Assembly: GCF_000803645.1 (NCBI RefSeq)
Contig: NZ_CP009122.1
Coordinates: 3,324,501 to 3,388,500 of the forward strand
Length of the DNA stretch: 64,000 nt
Source of the DNA: Sphingopyxis fribergensis
Lineage (GTDB): Bacteria; Pseudomonadota; Alphaproteobacteria; Sphingomonadales; Sphingomonadaceae
Reading direction: 5' to 3'
This document shows positions 27,868-35,933 of the stretch, in pieces (the stretch's first letter is position 1; each line of letters begins with the position of its first letter). A model generated the notes under the pieces. That model made no database searches. It was not told the origin of the DNA and worked only from the letters and a program-made list of their open reading frames with translations. A program made the position numbers and the translations under genes.

Positions 27868-28884
27868 GTGGCTGTCACATTTTCCCATAGCGTCGCGCGC
27901 GCAGCATCATTGATCGACGGACATGGCCGCCGGATCAGCTATTTACGCCTGTCAGTTACCGATCGCTGCGACCTGCGCTGTCGTTACTGCATGGCCGAGG
28001 ATATGACCTTTCTGCCCAAATCGGCGGTGCTCAGCATCGAGGAAATGGGCGAACTTGCCGAGCGCTTTGTCGCGCGCGGGATTCGTCGCATTCGCCTGAC
28101 CGGGGGCGAGCCGCTGGTGCGGCGCGGGATCGACACGCTGGCGATGCGTCTGGGGGCAATGATCGGTCATGGCCTCGACGAGCTGACGCTAACCACCAAC
28201 GGCATGCGGCTCGCCGAGCATGCGCCGATGCTCGATGCAGCGGGCGTCCGTCGGATCAACGTCAGCCTCGACACGCTCGACAAACAGGCCTTTCAGCACA
28301 TCACCCGCGTCGGTGACCTCGATGTCGCGCTGCGCGGCATCGATGCGGCGCGCAGCGCGGGGTTGGCGGTCAAGATCAATATGGTCGCGCTCGCCGGGCT
28401 CAACGAAGATCAGCTGCTGCCGATGCTCGATTATTGCACCGCGAATGGCTGCGACCTCACGCTCATCGAAACGATGCCGCTCGGCGACGTGGAGGATGAC
28501 CGCAGCGATCATTATATCCCACTCCACCACTTCATCGCGCCGCTCCGCGAAGCACGCGCCATCTATCCGGTCGACAAGCGCACCGGCGGTCCGGCGCGCT
28601 ATTTCGCGGTCGAAGGCAGCCCGGTGACGCTCGGGCTGATCACGCCGCTCAGCGATAATTTCTGCACGACGTGCAACCGCATCCGCCTGACGGTCGAAGG
28701 GCGCGTCTATATGTGCCTCGGGCAGGACGACCATGTTGACCTCCGCGCGGCGCTGCGCGAGGGCGGCGATCTGGATAGCTTGATTGATGGCGCGTTGGCT
28801 GGCAAACCCCGCGCGCATGACTTTCATATCGAAGGAAAGTCCAAACCGGCGGTCGCGCGTCATATGAGTGCAACGGGCGGCTGA
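27868..28884 (+). CDS. moaA: GTP 3',8-cyclase MoaA
   Basis: 338 residues from the chosen GTG. Radical-SAM cluster CDLRCRYCM near the N terminus, second cluster CTTCNRIRLTVEGRVYMC (Cys at three positions) near the C terminus, and the terminal Gly-Gly (SATGG) required for activity. It catalyses the first step of molybdenum cofactor synthesis, GTP to 3',8-cyclo-GTP. The frame is open further upstream to 27802, but that part reads through an inverted repeat, so GTG 27868 is preferred; this start is uncertain. nadK follows after 30 bases. Confidence 0.93.
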   Translation: MAVTFSHSVARAASLIDGHGRRISYLRLSVTDRCDLRCRYCMAEDMTFLPKSAVLSIEEMGELAERFVARGIRRIRLTGGEPLVRRGIDTLAMRLGAMIGHGLDELTLTTNGMRLAEHAPMLDAAGVRRINVSLDTLDKQAFQHITRVGDLDVALRGIDAARSAGLAVKINMVALAGLNEDQLLPMLDYCTANGCDLTLIETMPLGDVEDDRSDHYIPLHHFIAPLREARAIYPVDKRTGGPARYFAVEGSPVTLGLITPLSDNFCTTCNRIRLTVEGRVYMCLGQDDHVDLRAALREGGDLDSLIDGALAGKPRAHDFHIEGKSKPAVARHMSATGG

Positions 28885-28914
28885 CAGGCCGTCCGCGAGG
28901 GGAACCGGACCAAA

Positions 28915-29685
28915 ATGCATCGCAAGATTGCGCTAGTCGCATCGAACGCGCCCGCGGCCATGGAGGCGGAGGCCGAACTGCGCCCGCTTTATGACTTCGT
29001 CGACCTCGCCGAAGCCGATTTGCTGATCGCGCTCGGCGGCGACGGTTTCCTGCTCCACATGCTGCACCAATTGCTCGACCAGCGCCGAAGCATGCCCGTT
29101 TTCGGGATGAACCGCGGCACCATCGGTTTCCTGATGAACGAGTTTCGCATCGAAGGGCTGGTCGATCGGCTCGCCGCGGCGCGTCCCTTCCTGATCCACC
29201 CTCTGTCGGGCGACATCACGACGATCAGTGGCGAGCGCCACATCCTGCCCGCGATCAACGAAATATCGCTACTGCGCGAAACGCGTCAGGCGGCGAAGCT
29301 CGAGGTGATGATCAACGAAAAGACGATGCTGGAGGAACTCGCCTGCGACGGTGTGCTGGTATCGACTCCCGCGGGATCGACCGCCTATAACCTCAGCGCC
29401 AACGGTCCGATCCTGCCGCTCGAATCCGAAATGCTGGCTTTGACGCCAATCAGCCCCTTCCGCCCCCGCCGCTGGCGCGGCGCGCTCGTCCCCGAATCGA
29501 CGAGCATCCGCTTCAACGTGCGCGAGGCGGCAAAACGCCCGGTCAGCGCCGTCGCCGACCAGCGCGAAATCCGCGATGTGAAGACGGTGCTGGTCACGAC
29601 CGACCGCAGCCGGCCCCTGACTTTGCTGTTCGATCCCGATCAGGGATTGGACGAACGCATCGCGATGGAACAATTTATCGTTTGA
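28915..29685 (+). CDS. nadK: NAD kinase
   Basis: 256 residues. Conserved GGDGFLLHMLH, GMNRGTIGFLMN and VSTPAGSTAYNLSANGPIL, the ATP/NAD-kinase signatures. It phosphorylates NAD to NADP in the cytoplasm. The ATG at 28915 is 30 bases after moaA, which suggests co-transcription. Length agrees with alphaproteobacterial homologues. The gene ends 60 bases before the tRNA-Asn gene used as an integration site. Confidence 0.96.
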   Translation: MHRKIALVASNAPAAMEAEAELRPLYDFVDLAEADLLIALGGDGFLLHMLHQLLDQRRSMPVFGMNRGTIGFLMNEFRIEGLVDRLAAARPFLIHPLSGDITTISGERHILPAINEISLLRETRQAAKLEVMINEKTMLEELACDGVLVSTPAGSTAYNLSANGPILPLESEMLALTPISPFRPRRWRGALVPESTSIRFNVREAAKRPVSAVADQREIRDVKTVLVTTDRSRPLTLLFDPDQGLDERIAMEQFIV

Positions 29686-29745
29686 GGCCTTGCAAAATGC
29701 GCCAAGCGACGGCAAAGGGGCCGCCTTGCCGCGTCGGCGGCGTGT

Positions 29746-29820
29746 TCCTCGGTAGCTCAGCGGTAGAGCAATCGACTGTTAATCGATCGGTCGTAGGTTC
29801 GAATCCTACCCGGGGAGCCA
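29746..29820 (+). tRNA. tRNA-Asn (GTT), integration site
   Basis: Cloverleaf of 75 bases with encoded CCA. Acceptor stem TCCTCGG pairs with CCGGGGA including one T-G pair; D-arm GCTCAGCGGTAGAGC; anticodon loop CTGTTAA gives GTT; T-arm GTAGGTTCGAATCCTAC. The 3' part is duplicated at 41500-41520, which marks this tRNA as the attachment site of the downstream element. The gene is intact. Confidence 0.97.
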
Positions 29821-29822
29821 TT
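29802..29822. other. attL, 21-bp direct repeat in tRNA-Asn 3' end
   Basis: The 21 bases at 29802-29822 recur identically at 41500-41520 (core CCTACCCGGGGAGCCA); flanks differ on both sides. This delimits an insertion of about 11.7 kb together with the integrase gene next to the other copy. Confidence 0.92.
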
Positions 29823-29932
29823 TACCTTCCAGTTTAGCGCAGTTTTCCGCCCCGTTTTGGACTGCGCGGAAATTGGTTCCCACACTGGCACCCCACTTCG
29901 ATTGCAAGTGTCAGCAGCATGGAAGCGGGTCT

Positions 29933-30514
29933 ATGTCGGACTATTGGGCCTCGTCGCTTACGCCGCTGCTCCGCGATCCCCCGCCCGAATCGCATCGTAG
30001 AAGCGCCTACGAGGTTGAGATAAATCCGTGGTCGCGTCGCGGAGACGTCGAGGCCGCGCTGCTGTTTCGGGGGTCGATTGTTTCCGCTTATGGTTATATC
30101 GAAAGCACTCTTGGCGAACTTTGCGTGAGAGCTTCGCGACTGCCCAGTTATGCCGCCTTGAGAGAAAGTTTCCCGCACAGCGCCGATCAACGGATCTCGT
30201 TTCTGCGTCGAGCCTTTGCAATCGAACCCCTGCTTCAATATCAACTTTGGGCTGGCATGTTCTTCGATCGGCTTGATGCTCAAAGCGATCTACGGAATCT
30301 TGCCGCACATTCGCGCATGCAAGTGATGCCTGACTGGGGCGTTACCTTCCATGACCTGCGCAGGGATGGGCCGTCCAACGTGATAATGCGCAGGCAGCGC
30401 ATGACCATGTCAGAACTGGAAACCGAAGCGTGGCGTGCCGCCAGGCTTAGTCGGCTGTGTCAGATGCTCGTTGGCCGCCTTAATCGCGCAGAGATTTTGC
30501 CTGTCATTGAATGA
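29933..30514 (+). CDS. HEPN-motif protein, possible RNase or defence cargo
   Basis: 193 residues, all-helical by appearance, with R121-N-L-A-A-H126 in DLRNLAAHSRM. R(N/D/H)xxxH is the HEPN ribonuclease signature found in many toxin and phage-defence proteins. No other domain is recognised. The ATG at 29933 has GGAAG upstream; the longer frame from 29873 is less likely. It is the first gene inside attL, the usual place for cargo. No antitoxin-like gene overlaps it. The HEPN assignment rests on one motif, so function is only suggested. Confidence 0.55.
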   Translation: MSDYWASSLTPLLRDPPPESHRRSAYEVEINPWSRRGDVEAALLFRGSIVSAYGYIESTLGELCVRASRLPSYAALRESFPHSADQRISFLRRAFAIEPLLQYQLWAGMFFDRLDAQSDLRNLAAHSRMQVMPDWGVTFHDLRRDGPSNVIMRRQRMTMSELETEAWRAARLSRLCQMLVGRLNRAEILPVIE

Positions 30515-30542
30515 AGCGCGGTCTGGCAAGGCTTTGACCGGT

Positions 30543-30568
30543 GGGCGGGTAGTCTCAAGCTCCCGCCC
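30543..30568. terminator. Hairpin after HEPN-motif gene
   Basis: GGGCGGG at 30543-30549 pairs with CCCGCCC at 30562-30568, 28 bases after the stop codon at 30514. No T-run follows, so termination is only suggested. Confidence 0.35.
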
Positions 30569-30736
30569 TATGGCCGTGGCGTCTCAATTCGCCCGGCCGA
30601 CCAGCGCGGCTAATTTGTCATGATTTACTCGACTTCGCAATGGCGTGCGCCGACCAATTGAGATCGCCGATGGGCCTTGAACATCGCAACTATTTTCCGC
30701 AACGTATCGGCCACGCGGAGCGAGAGAGGGGCGACT

Positions 30737-31237
30737 ATGACAGACAAACGCGACTTAGAGTTGCGACTGGTCTCCTCAACCAGCAAAAGCGAAGTCGATG
30801 AGGAACATGCCAGGCGCCGCCTGACGTGGCCCCTTCGCGAGCTGACGGCAAATCTTCTGAGAACGGTCCGCGGCGCCGGAAAGCCATACGCGGTCGCCGA
30901 ACAGATATTTGCCGTCGCAAACGCGCTGCAAGAGTACCGGGAGGCGGCCGGTTGTTGGCCGAGCGAATACGATATTCGAACCGCGCTAGATCGCGACGCT
31001 CGCTGGCCCGAAGGCAAGCCCAATGACGATATGGGATATGGCATCGACGAAATGGTCGATGGAAGCCTACAGATCGCCGCGTCGCAGTTGGTAGGACAGA
31101 TGCCCCAAGAAGCAGCAGGCCGGCACCAGTTGTTCGAAGGCCTAAAAGTGGTCGAGGACATACGCGCGAAAAACTGGGCGGCCGCCAATAAATCTCGAAA
31201 AGTGGCCGCACCCCGAAAGGCGCGGCCGAAGTTGTAA
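30737..31237 (+). CDS. Hypothetical element protein
   Basis: 166 residues, charged and mostly helical, with no recognised domain. GAGAGAGGGG precedes the ATG at 30737, and that start is preferred to one at 30677. The tail is basic (ANKSRKVAAPRKARPKL), compatible with nucleic-acid binding. It lies tail-to-tail with the small minus-strand genes of the element. Base composition is lower in GC than the core genome. Confidence 0.55.
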   Translation: MTDKRDLELRLVSSTSKSEVDEEHARRRLTWPLRELTANLLRTVRGAGKPYAVAEQIFAVANALQEYREAAGCWPSEYDIRTALDRDARWPEGKPNDDMGYGIDEMVDGSLQIAASQLVGQMPQEAAGRHQLFEGLKVVEDIRAKNWAAANKSRKVAAPRKARPKL

Positions 31238-31238
31238 C

Positions 31239-31454
31239 TCAGCCGCAATTCGCCGCCGTCAGGTCGGTGACGGGCCAGCCAGTTATGCCCGACAGCACTT
31301 TCGCTGCCATGCGCGCAGTCACGTCGCTGGCGTAGGTCTCCGGGCGCTGCAGCATCTTGCCGAGCGCTTCCGGCGGGATGACCTGAACCCGATAGAAGGG
31401 CCCATCCTTGCGAACGTGGATCACCGGCTCGAGGGCTGTGTCGCGCGCACACAT
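31239..31454 (-). CDS. Small hypothetical element protein
   Basis: 71 residues from ATG 31454, or 72 from GTG 31457, with the sequence VIHVRKDGPFYRVQVIPPEALGK at its centre (written here only as landmark; residues about 12-34). It is the last of a run of minus-strand genes that overlap by one to four bases (31239 to 32835), evidence for a real operon. No domain recognised. Confidence 0.5.
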   Translation of the reverse strand: MCARDTALEPVIHVRKDGPFYRVQVIPPEALGKMLQRPETYASDVTARMAAKVLSGITGWPVTDLTAANCG

Positions 31455-31765
31455 CACGCCCTCCCCAGCGGCTCGGCGTAAATCTTGCCGGCATAATTTA
31501 GGGTGGTGTCAGCCGCCGCAGATTCGCGCTCGATCAGCAAGTCGGACCACATCTTAACGCCCATCTCGGCGTGGATATATTCCGCCTTGTCTGTATAGCC
31601 CTCTTCAAGCATCCGGTCGCGATTCTCCGTGTGCTCGCGGAGCCGCCACCGAGCTTCCTCCAGCAGGTCGAGCGGGGTGAGCATCTTGCGGGGCTTGCGC
31701 AACCAGTTGTCAGGCCGGTGCGGCATCTGGCTCATAAGGTCGGGGAACTGGATCAGCTTTCCCAT
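31454..31765 (-). CDS. Small hypothetical element protein
   Basis: 103 residues from ATG 31765 (MGKLIQFPDLMSQMP). Helical and charged, with LLEEARWRLREHTENRDRM in the middle. The longer frame to 31939 runs through the next gene and is rejected. It begins one base after the stop of 31767-32006 and touches the next gene at 31454, so it belongs to the same operon. Function unknown. Confidence 0.55.
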   Translation of the reverse strand: MGKLIQFPDLMSQMPHRPDNWLRKPRKMLTPLDLLEEARWRLREHTENRDRMLEEGYTDKAEYIHAEMGVKMWSDLLIERESAAADTTLNYAGKIYAEPLGRA

Positions 31766-31766
31766 G

Positions 31767-32006
31767 TCAGGCCCTCCCGAACTGAATGACGTTGTCGCGC
31801 CGATGCCGGACCAGGTCCGCCAATATATCTTCCCACACATCGAAAATAATCTTGGTGATGTGCCAGTCGGCGCTGCCGTTCGCGCATTTGTTAAGCTCGG
31901 ACCGCAGTCGCGCAACGCGCTGCCGCGCTTCGACAACATCCGCGTTGAAGTCCGGCGCTGCCTGAATGATCACGCGATCGGGCAAGCCTATAACATTTGC
32001 GGTCAT
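31767..32006 (-). CDS. Small hypothetical element protein
   Basis: 79 residues from ATG 32006, whose first bases overlap the preceding stop (ATGA). The N-terminal MTANVIGLPDRVIIQ leads into a helical domain with ARQRVARLRSELNKC, ending VIQFGRA. It resembles its downstream neighbour in ending or starting with an IQF-type strand, perhaps an ancient duplication. Function unknown. Confidence 0.55.
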   Translation of the reverse strand: MTANVIGLPDRVIIQAAPDFNADVVEARQRVARLRSELNKCANGSADWHITKIIFDVWEDILADLVRHRRDNVIQFGRA

Positions 32007-32419
32007 GCTCCTGCCTCCAACGCGGCAAGCCACTTCGGTTCGCGAGCTTCCCATTCCTTCACGGCTGGCGGGCAATACCTCGTCATCGCGCGCCATTTAC
32101 GCAAATTGCTACGGCGACTGGCGCGCCCGCCCTTGGTGGCGATCGGGAAGCGCACATAGCGGTCAATCAGGTCCATCGCCTGATATGCAATGAGGACCTG
32201 AGCCCCGCCGGCAACTGCGGCGTCAAATTTGCAGTCCGTGCCGCGCAGCCTAAAGCAGCGCAGCGCCTTCGCGTGGGCTTCATGGTTTAGCTCATCGATC
32301 TCGAGGCTAAGCTGATACCTTTCCTCCCAAGTGTCGTTCGCCAGTGTTTTCAAGGCACGACGCTTTTCATCTTCGCCAAGCTGAGGCGTTGCGGTGAACA
32401 TCTCCATCAGGGCGCTCAT
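32003..32419 (-). CDS. Hypothetical element protein
   Basis: 138 residues, helical, with two Cys (LRCFRLRGTDCKF) and a Trp-rich end (KEWEAREPKWLAALE). Start ATG 32419 overlaps the stop of the S24-like gene by four bases. The position in the operon next to an S24-like protein suggests an early or regulatory role (inference). No family recognised. Confidence 0.6.
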   Translation of the reverse strand: MSALMEMFTATPQLGEDEKRRALKTLANDTWEERYQLSLEIDELNHEAHAKALRCFRLRGTDCKFDAAVAGGAQVLIAYQAMDLIDRYVRFPIATKGGRASRRSNLRKWRAMTRYCPPAVKEWEAREPKWLAALEAGA

Positions 32420-32835
32420 TGTGCACCTCCGAGCGGCGTTATCATTGCCTTTCCGTCGCCCCGATCGACAGCGAGGCCGATTAGCTTGTGAACGGCGAGA
32501 ACATCCGTCGAAGCGATTGAAAACGACCGAGGCGGGTTCAACTGCTCCACCACAATGATCGCGACGCAGCCAAAGGTTGGACGGCTCACAAGGCGCTTCA
32601 CGATGCCAGGCATGCCGTGGCGCACGGCCGCTTCCCGAGTGAAGACGATACCGACAAGGTCGCCCGGCTCGGGGGTCTCGCGCTTATCGAAGGCGATCAG
32701 GGCACCGTCAGTGATGACGGGCGCCATGCAGTTGCCCCGGCCGGTGAGAGCATAACGGTTAGCCATGTCGTCGGGATGGATAAACGGTAATTGTGGATTG
32801 CCCCGCTGAGCGCGGGTATCAAAAGCGGTAGCCAT
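32416..32835 (-). CDS. S24/LexA-peptidase-like protein with Cys in place of Ser
   Basis: 139 residues without an HTH domain. The region GNCMAPVITDGALIAFD (Cys36) matches the GxSMxPxxxxGD nucleophile motif of LexA/UmuD peptidases, with Cys where Ser is normal. PEPGDLVGIVF follows, then VKRLVSR supplies the general-base Lys (Lys80). So the fold is S24-like and the residue change may give a Cys/Lys enzyme or an inactive relative. It heads a minus-strand operon and is divergent from a ribbon-helix-helix gene. Its role may lie in lysogeny control (inference). Confidence 0.68.
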   Translation of the reverse strand: MATAFDTRAQRGNPQLPFIHPDDMANRYALTGRGNCMAPVITDGALIAFDKRETPEPGDLVGIVFTREAAVRHGMPGIVKRLVSRPTFGCVAIIVVEQLNPPRSFSIASTDVLAVHKLIGLAVDRGDGKAMITPLGGAQ

Positions 32836-32902
32836 AACTGATCTCCTTGGGATCGGCGTTGGTTAGGGCCGGTTGGAAGTTCGCGCTTCCTTCCGGCCTG
32901 TG

Positions 32903-32958
32903 TTCGTGTTAACGCGAGAACATGAGCAAGTCAACTGGTGATAACACGAAAACACGAA
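32903..32958. promoter_or_regulatory. Candidate operator with AACACGAA repeats
   Basis: AACACGAA occurs twice in tandem at 32943-32950 and 32951-32958, with its inverse TTCGTGTT at 32903-32910. They flank the start of the ribbon-helix-helix gene and the divergent promoter of the S24-like operon. Ribbon-helix-helix proteins usually bind such short repeated sites. Confidence 0.5.
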
Positions 32959-33116
32959 AGGCCCGAGCGCCTGAGACAGGGACGCTCGTCGGCACACGGT
33001 TTCAGGCCGATGACCTTGGCAGGATCGATGCGTGGATCGCGGATAAGGGACCGCCCTTTATCTCCAGACCAGAAGCCGTCCGTCGCTTGGTTGAAAAAGG
33101 CTTAGCGTCCGAGTAG
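32922..33116 (+). CDS. Ribbon-helix-helix protein
   Basis: 64 residues. After a basic N terminus the pattern TRFQADDLGRIDAWIADK then RPEAVRRLVEKGL fits the beta-strand and two helices of an RHH (MetJ/Arc-type) fold. It likely binds the AACACGAA repeats around its own start and represses itself and the divergent operon. No toxin gene of the usual kind follows directly. Start ATG 32922. Confidence 0.7.
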   Translation: MSKSTGDNTKTRKARAPETGTLVGTRFQADDLGRIDAWIADKGPPFISRPEAVRRLVEKGLASE

Positions 33117-33141
33117 CGTCTGCCGATTGATCGGGGGCGGC

Positions 33142-33447
33142 ATGAACAAGTCAGTTTTGATAGCGATCGGCCTTGCCGCGTCCGTCGCCCTGGTATGGGG
33201 CGGCATCGAAGTTCGCCGATCGATGGTCTGCGCCGGTCTCGAGGAAGATTACCTCAACACGGTGAGTAGTTTGAAAACGAAGGTGCAGACGAGATCGCTG
33301 CTGGCCCAGCTCGGCAAGGATGACTCCGCCTTCATTTACATGACTAAGGTCGATGAGGAGAAGCTTTTGTGGATCCTCACAAATCTTCACCAAAAGTGTG
33401 GGAAAAGGGCCGCGGAGACTGCAACCCGTAAGGGTATCGAGATGTAG
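33142..33447 (+). CDS. Small single-pass membrane protein
   Basis: 101 residues. Residues 4-21 (VLIAIGLAASVALVWGG) form one membrane segment or an uncleaved signal anchor, followed by a charged domain with Cys in MVCAGLEED and HQKCGKRA. ATG 33142 follows GGGGGCGG. The size and topology fit a phage spanin or membrane accessory protein but there is no specific motif. Downstream lies a strong hairpin. Confidence 0.5.
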   Translation: MNKSVLIAIGLAASVALVWGGIEVRRSMVCAGLEEDYLNTVSSLKTKVQTRSLLAQLGKDDSAFIYMTKVDEEKLLWILTNLHQKCGKRAAETATRKGIEM

Positions 33448-33456
33448 CTGCAAGTA

Positions 33457-33492
33457 GGGCCGGGAGAGAAAAGCGCTGAACCCTCCCGGCCC
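33457..33492. terminator. Hairpin between convergent genes
   Basis: GGGCCGGGAG (33457-33466) and CTCCCGGCCC (33483-33492) form a perfect 10-base stem. It lies between the small membrane protein and the tape-measure gene, so it can act in both directions; no T-run follows. Confidence 0.55.
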
Positions 33493-33532
33493 CTAACGCG
33501 GCGGCATTTCCCGACGCCGCCGCGCTATCTGG

Positions 33533-35923
33533 TCATTGCAGCACGCCGTCCTGGTCTAGCTGCGCGAGCATGGTCTGAAGGTTTCGCCTGATCTGCGCTT
33601 CCGTGGCTTCGCCGCCCTGCCGGATAAGCGCCATGACCGTTTCGGGCATGAAACCGCCATCAACCTTGTAGTTGTTCGTGATCTCGTTGGTGACGTTGAC
33701 CGGCCCGCGGCCTGCCCCGCCCGCGCCGCCCATTGCGTGAACGCCCAGCTTGCCATTAGGGAGACGACCCAAGGGCATGACGGCCTCTGGCCCGGCTTCG
33801 CCCATTTCGCCGAGCTGCGTTCCTTTGGCGAACTTGAACAGCGTCGGGCTCGTGATGATCTGGTTCGTGAAACTGCCGCCGTTGGCGAAGCGTTGCGCGC
33901 GATCGAAGGCCCCGCCATGGGCATATCGCTGCGCGGTGCCGAACGCGCCGCCGTCGGCGAAAATGCTCTTGAACAGGCTGACGATACCCTTGCCGGCCAA
34001 TGTCCCGAGCACGGTCCCGATCGCGCCGGCGGCGCCCATGCCGCCCATCGCTCCCATGCCCCCCATCTGGCCCATACTGCCCCCTCCGCCGAACATCTGG
34101 TTCACGAACTGATTGAGCAGCTTGTCGATGAGGCTATCGAGCATGTTATTGATCGACTTAGCGAGCGATTTAAAGACGTTCTCACCCGCGCGGACGCCAT
34201 TGATCCAGTCAGAGAAGAAGCCCTTCGCCATTTCGCGCGCATCGGCGATGGCCTTGGTCTGCTTGTCGATGCTCTCCTGGCCATCAACGACCTGTATCTT
34301 TTTGGCGTATTCCTCGTCCTTCGCCGCTGCGAGCTGGCGATAGGTCTCGGCGAGCGCGACGTTCCCGTCCGCCTCGGCCTTTTTGATATTCGCCAAGATG
34401 CCGGTCAGTTCGATCTGGCGCTGGATCCGAAGAATTTCACGGTCGCGCTCGGCGCCGACGAGACCCATCGTCTGCAATTCGATGTCGACGCCACCGGTGA
34501 TGCCCTGGCGCGTCGCCTCGAGCTGCTTCTTTGCGGCCTCGACTTCCTGCTGCTGGCGATCGAGCTTCAACGCCTTTTCGCGCTCGGCGCTGAGCTGGAC
34601 GATGGCTTCGCGCTGCTGGTCCGTGGTCGCGCGCGATAGGGCTTGGACAACCTCATATTTCCGCAACGCTTCCTCGGAAAGCCCGATCTTGGCGACCTCC
34701 TCCTCCATGCTGGCGATATACTGGTCGGTCGCGCGTGTGCGTTCCTGTAGCGCCCTCGCCTCGTCGCTGATCGCCGCCGAGCGCGATGCCGTGCGACCGG
34801 CGCCGGCAGTCCGCGCCGCGCGCCCCGTGCCGCTGTCTTCCTGCAGGAAGGACTTGTCGAGCTTGCCGGTGGCGAGTGATTCCTCGATCTTCGCCGCGTT
34901 GCCCCGGGCATCGCGCACCTCGATCACCTTGGCCAACGCCTGCAAATATTCCTGAGCCGAAATATTGACGCCGCTGAAGTCCGCTTTCTCGGCCCATTTC
35001 GCGACCTCGGACGGGTCCATCGTGCCCCGCATCACGCCCTGCAGGTTCCGGCGGGCTAGCGTGTCATGCGATTCTTGCAGCCTGCCGGGACGCTTGGCGG
35101 TGAGCCAACCCGACCAGCTACGTTGTCCGGACGCGCGCTCGGCGGCCTGAGCCTCTTTCTCCGCCGCCATGGCGCTGGCGCGAAGGTTGATGGCAGTGAG
35201 CTGGATATTGAAGCGCAGCGCCTCGTTCTGAGACTTGATCTTGCCCGTCGTCAGGTCGAACATCTCGCCGAGCACGGATTGCACGTTGCTGTAGCTGGTC
35301 GCCGCGAGTTCGGCGGTTTTCAGGCTATCGGCATTGTCGAACATCTTCGCCGTCATCTCGATCACGGCCGTCACGACGGTGCCAATGATCACGCCGCCGA
35401 GCCCGCCAAGGATGCCGGCGAGGCCCGACGCGATTGCAGACGTGGTTCGACTGGCGACACCGACGGCGACGACGCCTGTGGCCGCGGTGCCGCTCGCCGC
35501 GGCCGCCGCCTTGCTCGCCGTCGCATTGGCTGCTGCTGATTGCGTCTGCGCGTTCTGCGCCGCCACGAGTCGAAGGAGGTGCTCCCGGTATGCGATCACC
35601 TGGGCATCTGCATTCACGAACGATCGCGTCACATTGTCGTTGGCAGCTCGCATGGCCGCCGACGACGCGGACGCGGACCGCATGGAAGCATCGGCCCGCC
35701 CTACTGCCGCCGCCGCCTTCGTCACGGCGCTGCTGGCCATATCAGCCGTTTGGGCAGCGCGAGCATAGTCGGCAGCCAGTTTGGCCGTGTTCCCGCCGCC
35801 CCCGGACATCTTGCCGGTGGATGCCGCCGCCTTGTCGGCAGACTTCGCGAATTTGTCGAGATCGGCCGTTGCGGCGACGACGTCCTTCGAATCTACGCTG
35901 AGGGCTAAGGCGGCAACATCCAT
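33533..35923 (-). CDS. Phage tail tape-measure protein
   Basis: 796 residues. Ala-rich helical N terminus, hydrophobic stretch (residues about 168-193, GLAGILGGLGGVIIGTVVTA), long coiled-coil middle, a Gly/Met-rich segment (GQMGGMGAMGGMGAAG) and a C terminus with TQLGEMGEAGPEAVMPLGR, the signature end of lambda-like tape-measure proteins. In siphophages it sets tail length and helps DNA delivery. No other recognised tail gene is near, which is odd. Start ATG at 35923 (MDVAALALSVDSKDVV) fits the family. Confidence 0.9.
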   Translation of the reverse strand: MDVAALALSVDSKDVVAATADLDKFAKSADKAAASTGKMSGGGGNTAKLAADYARAAQTADMASSAVTKAAAAVGRADASMRSASASSAAMRAANDNVTRSFVNADAQVIAYREHLLRLVAAQNAQTQSAAANATASKAAAAASGTAATGVVAVGVASRTTSAIASGLAGILGGLGGVIIGTVVTAVIEMTAKMFDNADSLKTAELAATSYSNVQSVLGEMFDLTTGKIKSQNEALRFNIQLTAINLRASAMAAEKEAQAAERASGQRSWSGWLTAKRPGRLQESHDTLARRNLQGVMRGTMDPSEVAKWAEKADFSGVNISAQEYLQALAKVIEVRDARGNAAKIEESLATGKLDKSFLQEDSGTGRAARTAGAGRTASRSAAISDEARALQERTRATDQYIASMEEEVAKIGLSEEALRKYEVVQALSRATTDQQREAIVQLSAEREKALKLDRQQQEVEAAKKQLEATRQGITGGVDIELQTMGLVGAERDREILRIQRQIELTGILANIKKAEADGNVALAETYRQLAAAKDEEYAKKIQVVDGQESIDKQTKAIADAREMAKGFFSDWINGVRAGENVFKSLAKSINNMLDSLIDKLLNQFVNQMFGGGGSMGQMGGMGAMGGMGAAGAIGTVLGTLAGKGIVSLFKSIFADGGAFGTAQRYAHGGAFDRAQRFANGGSFTNQIITSPTLFKFAKGTQLGEMGEAGPEAVMPLGRLPNGKLGVHAMGGAGGAGRGPVNVTNEITNNYKVDGGFMPETVMALIRQGGEATEAQIRRNLQTMLAQLDQDGVLQ

Positions 35924-35933
35924 GGTCTTGCTC

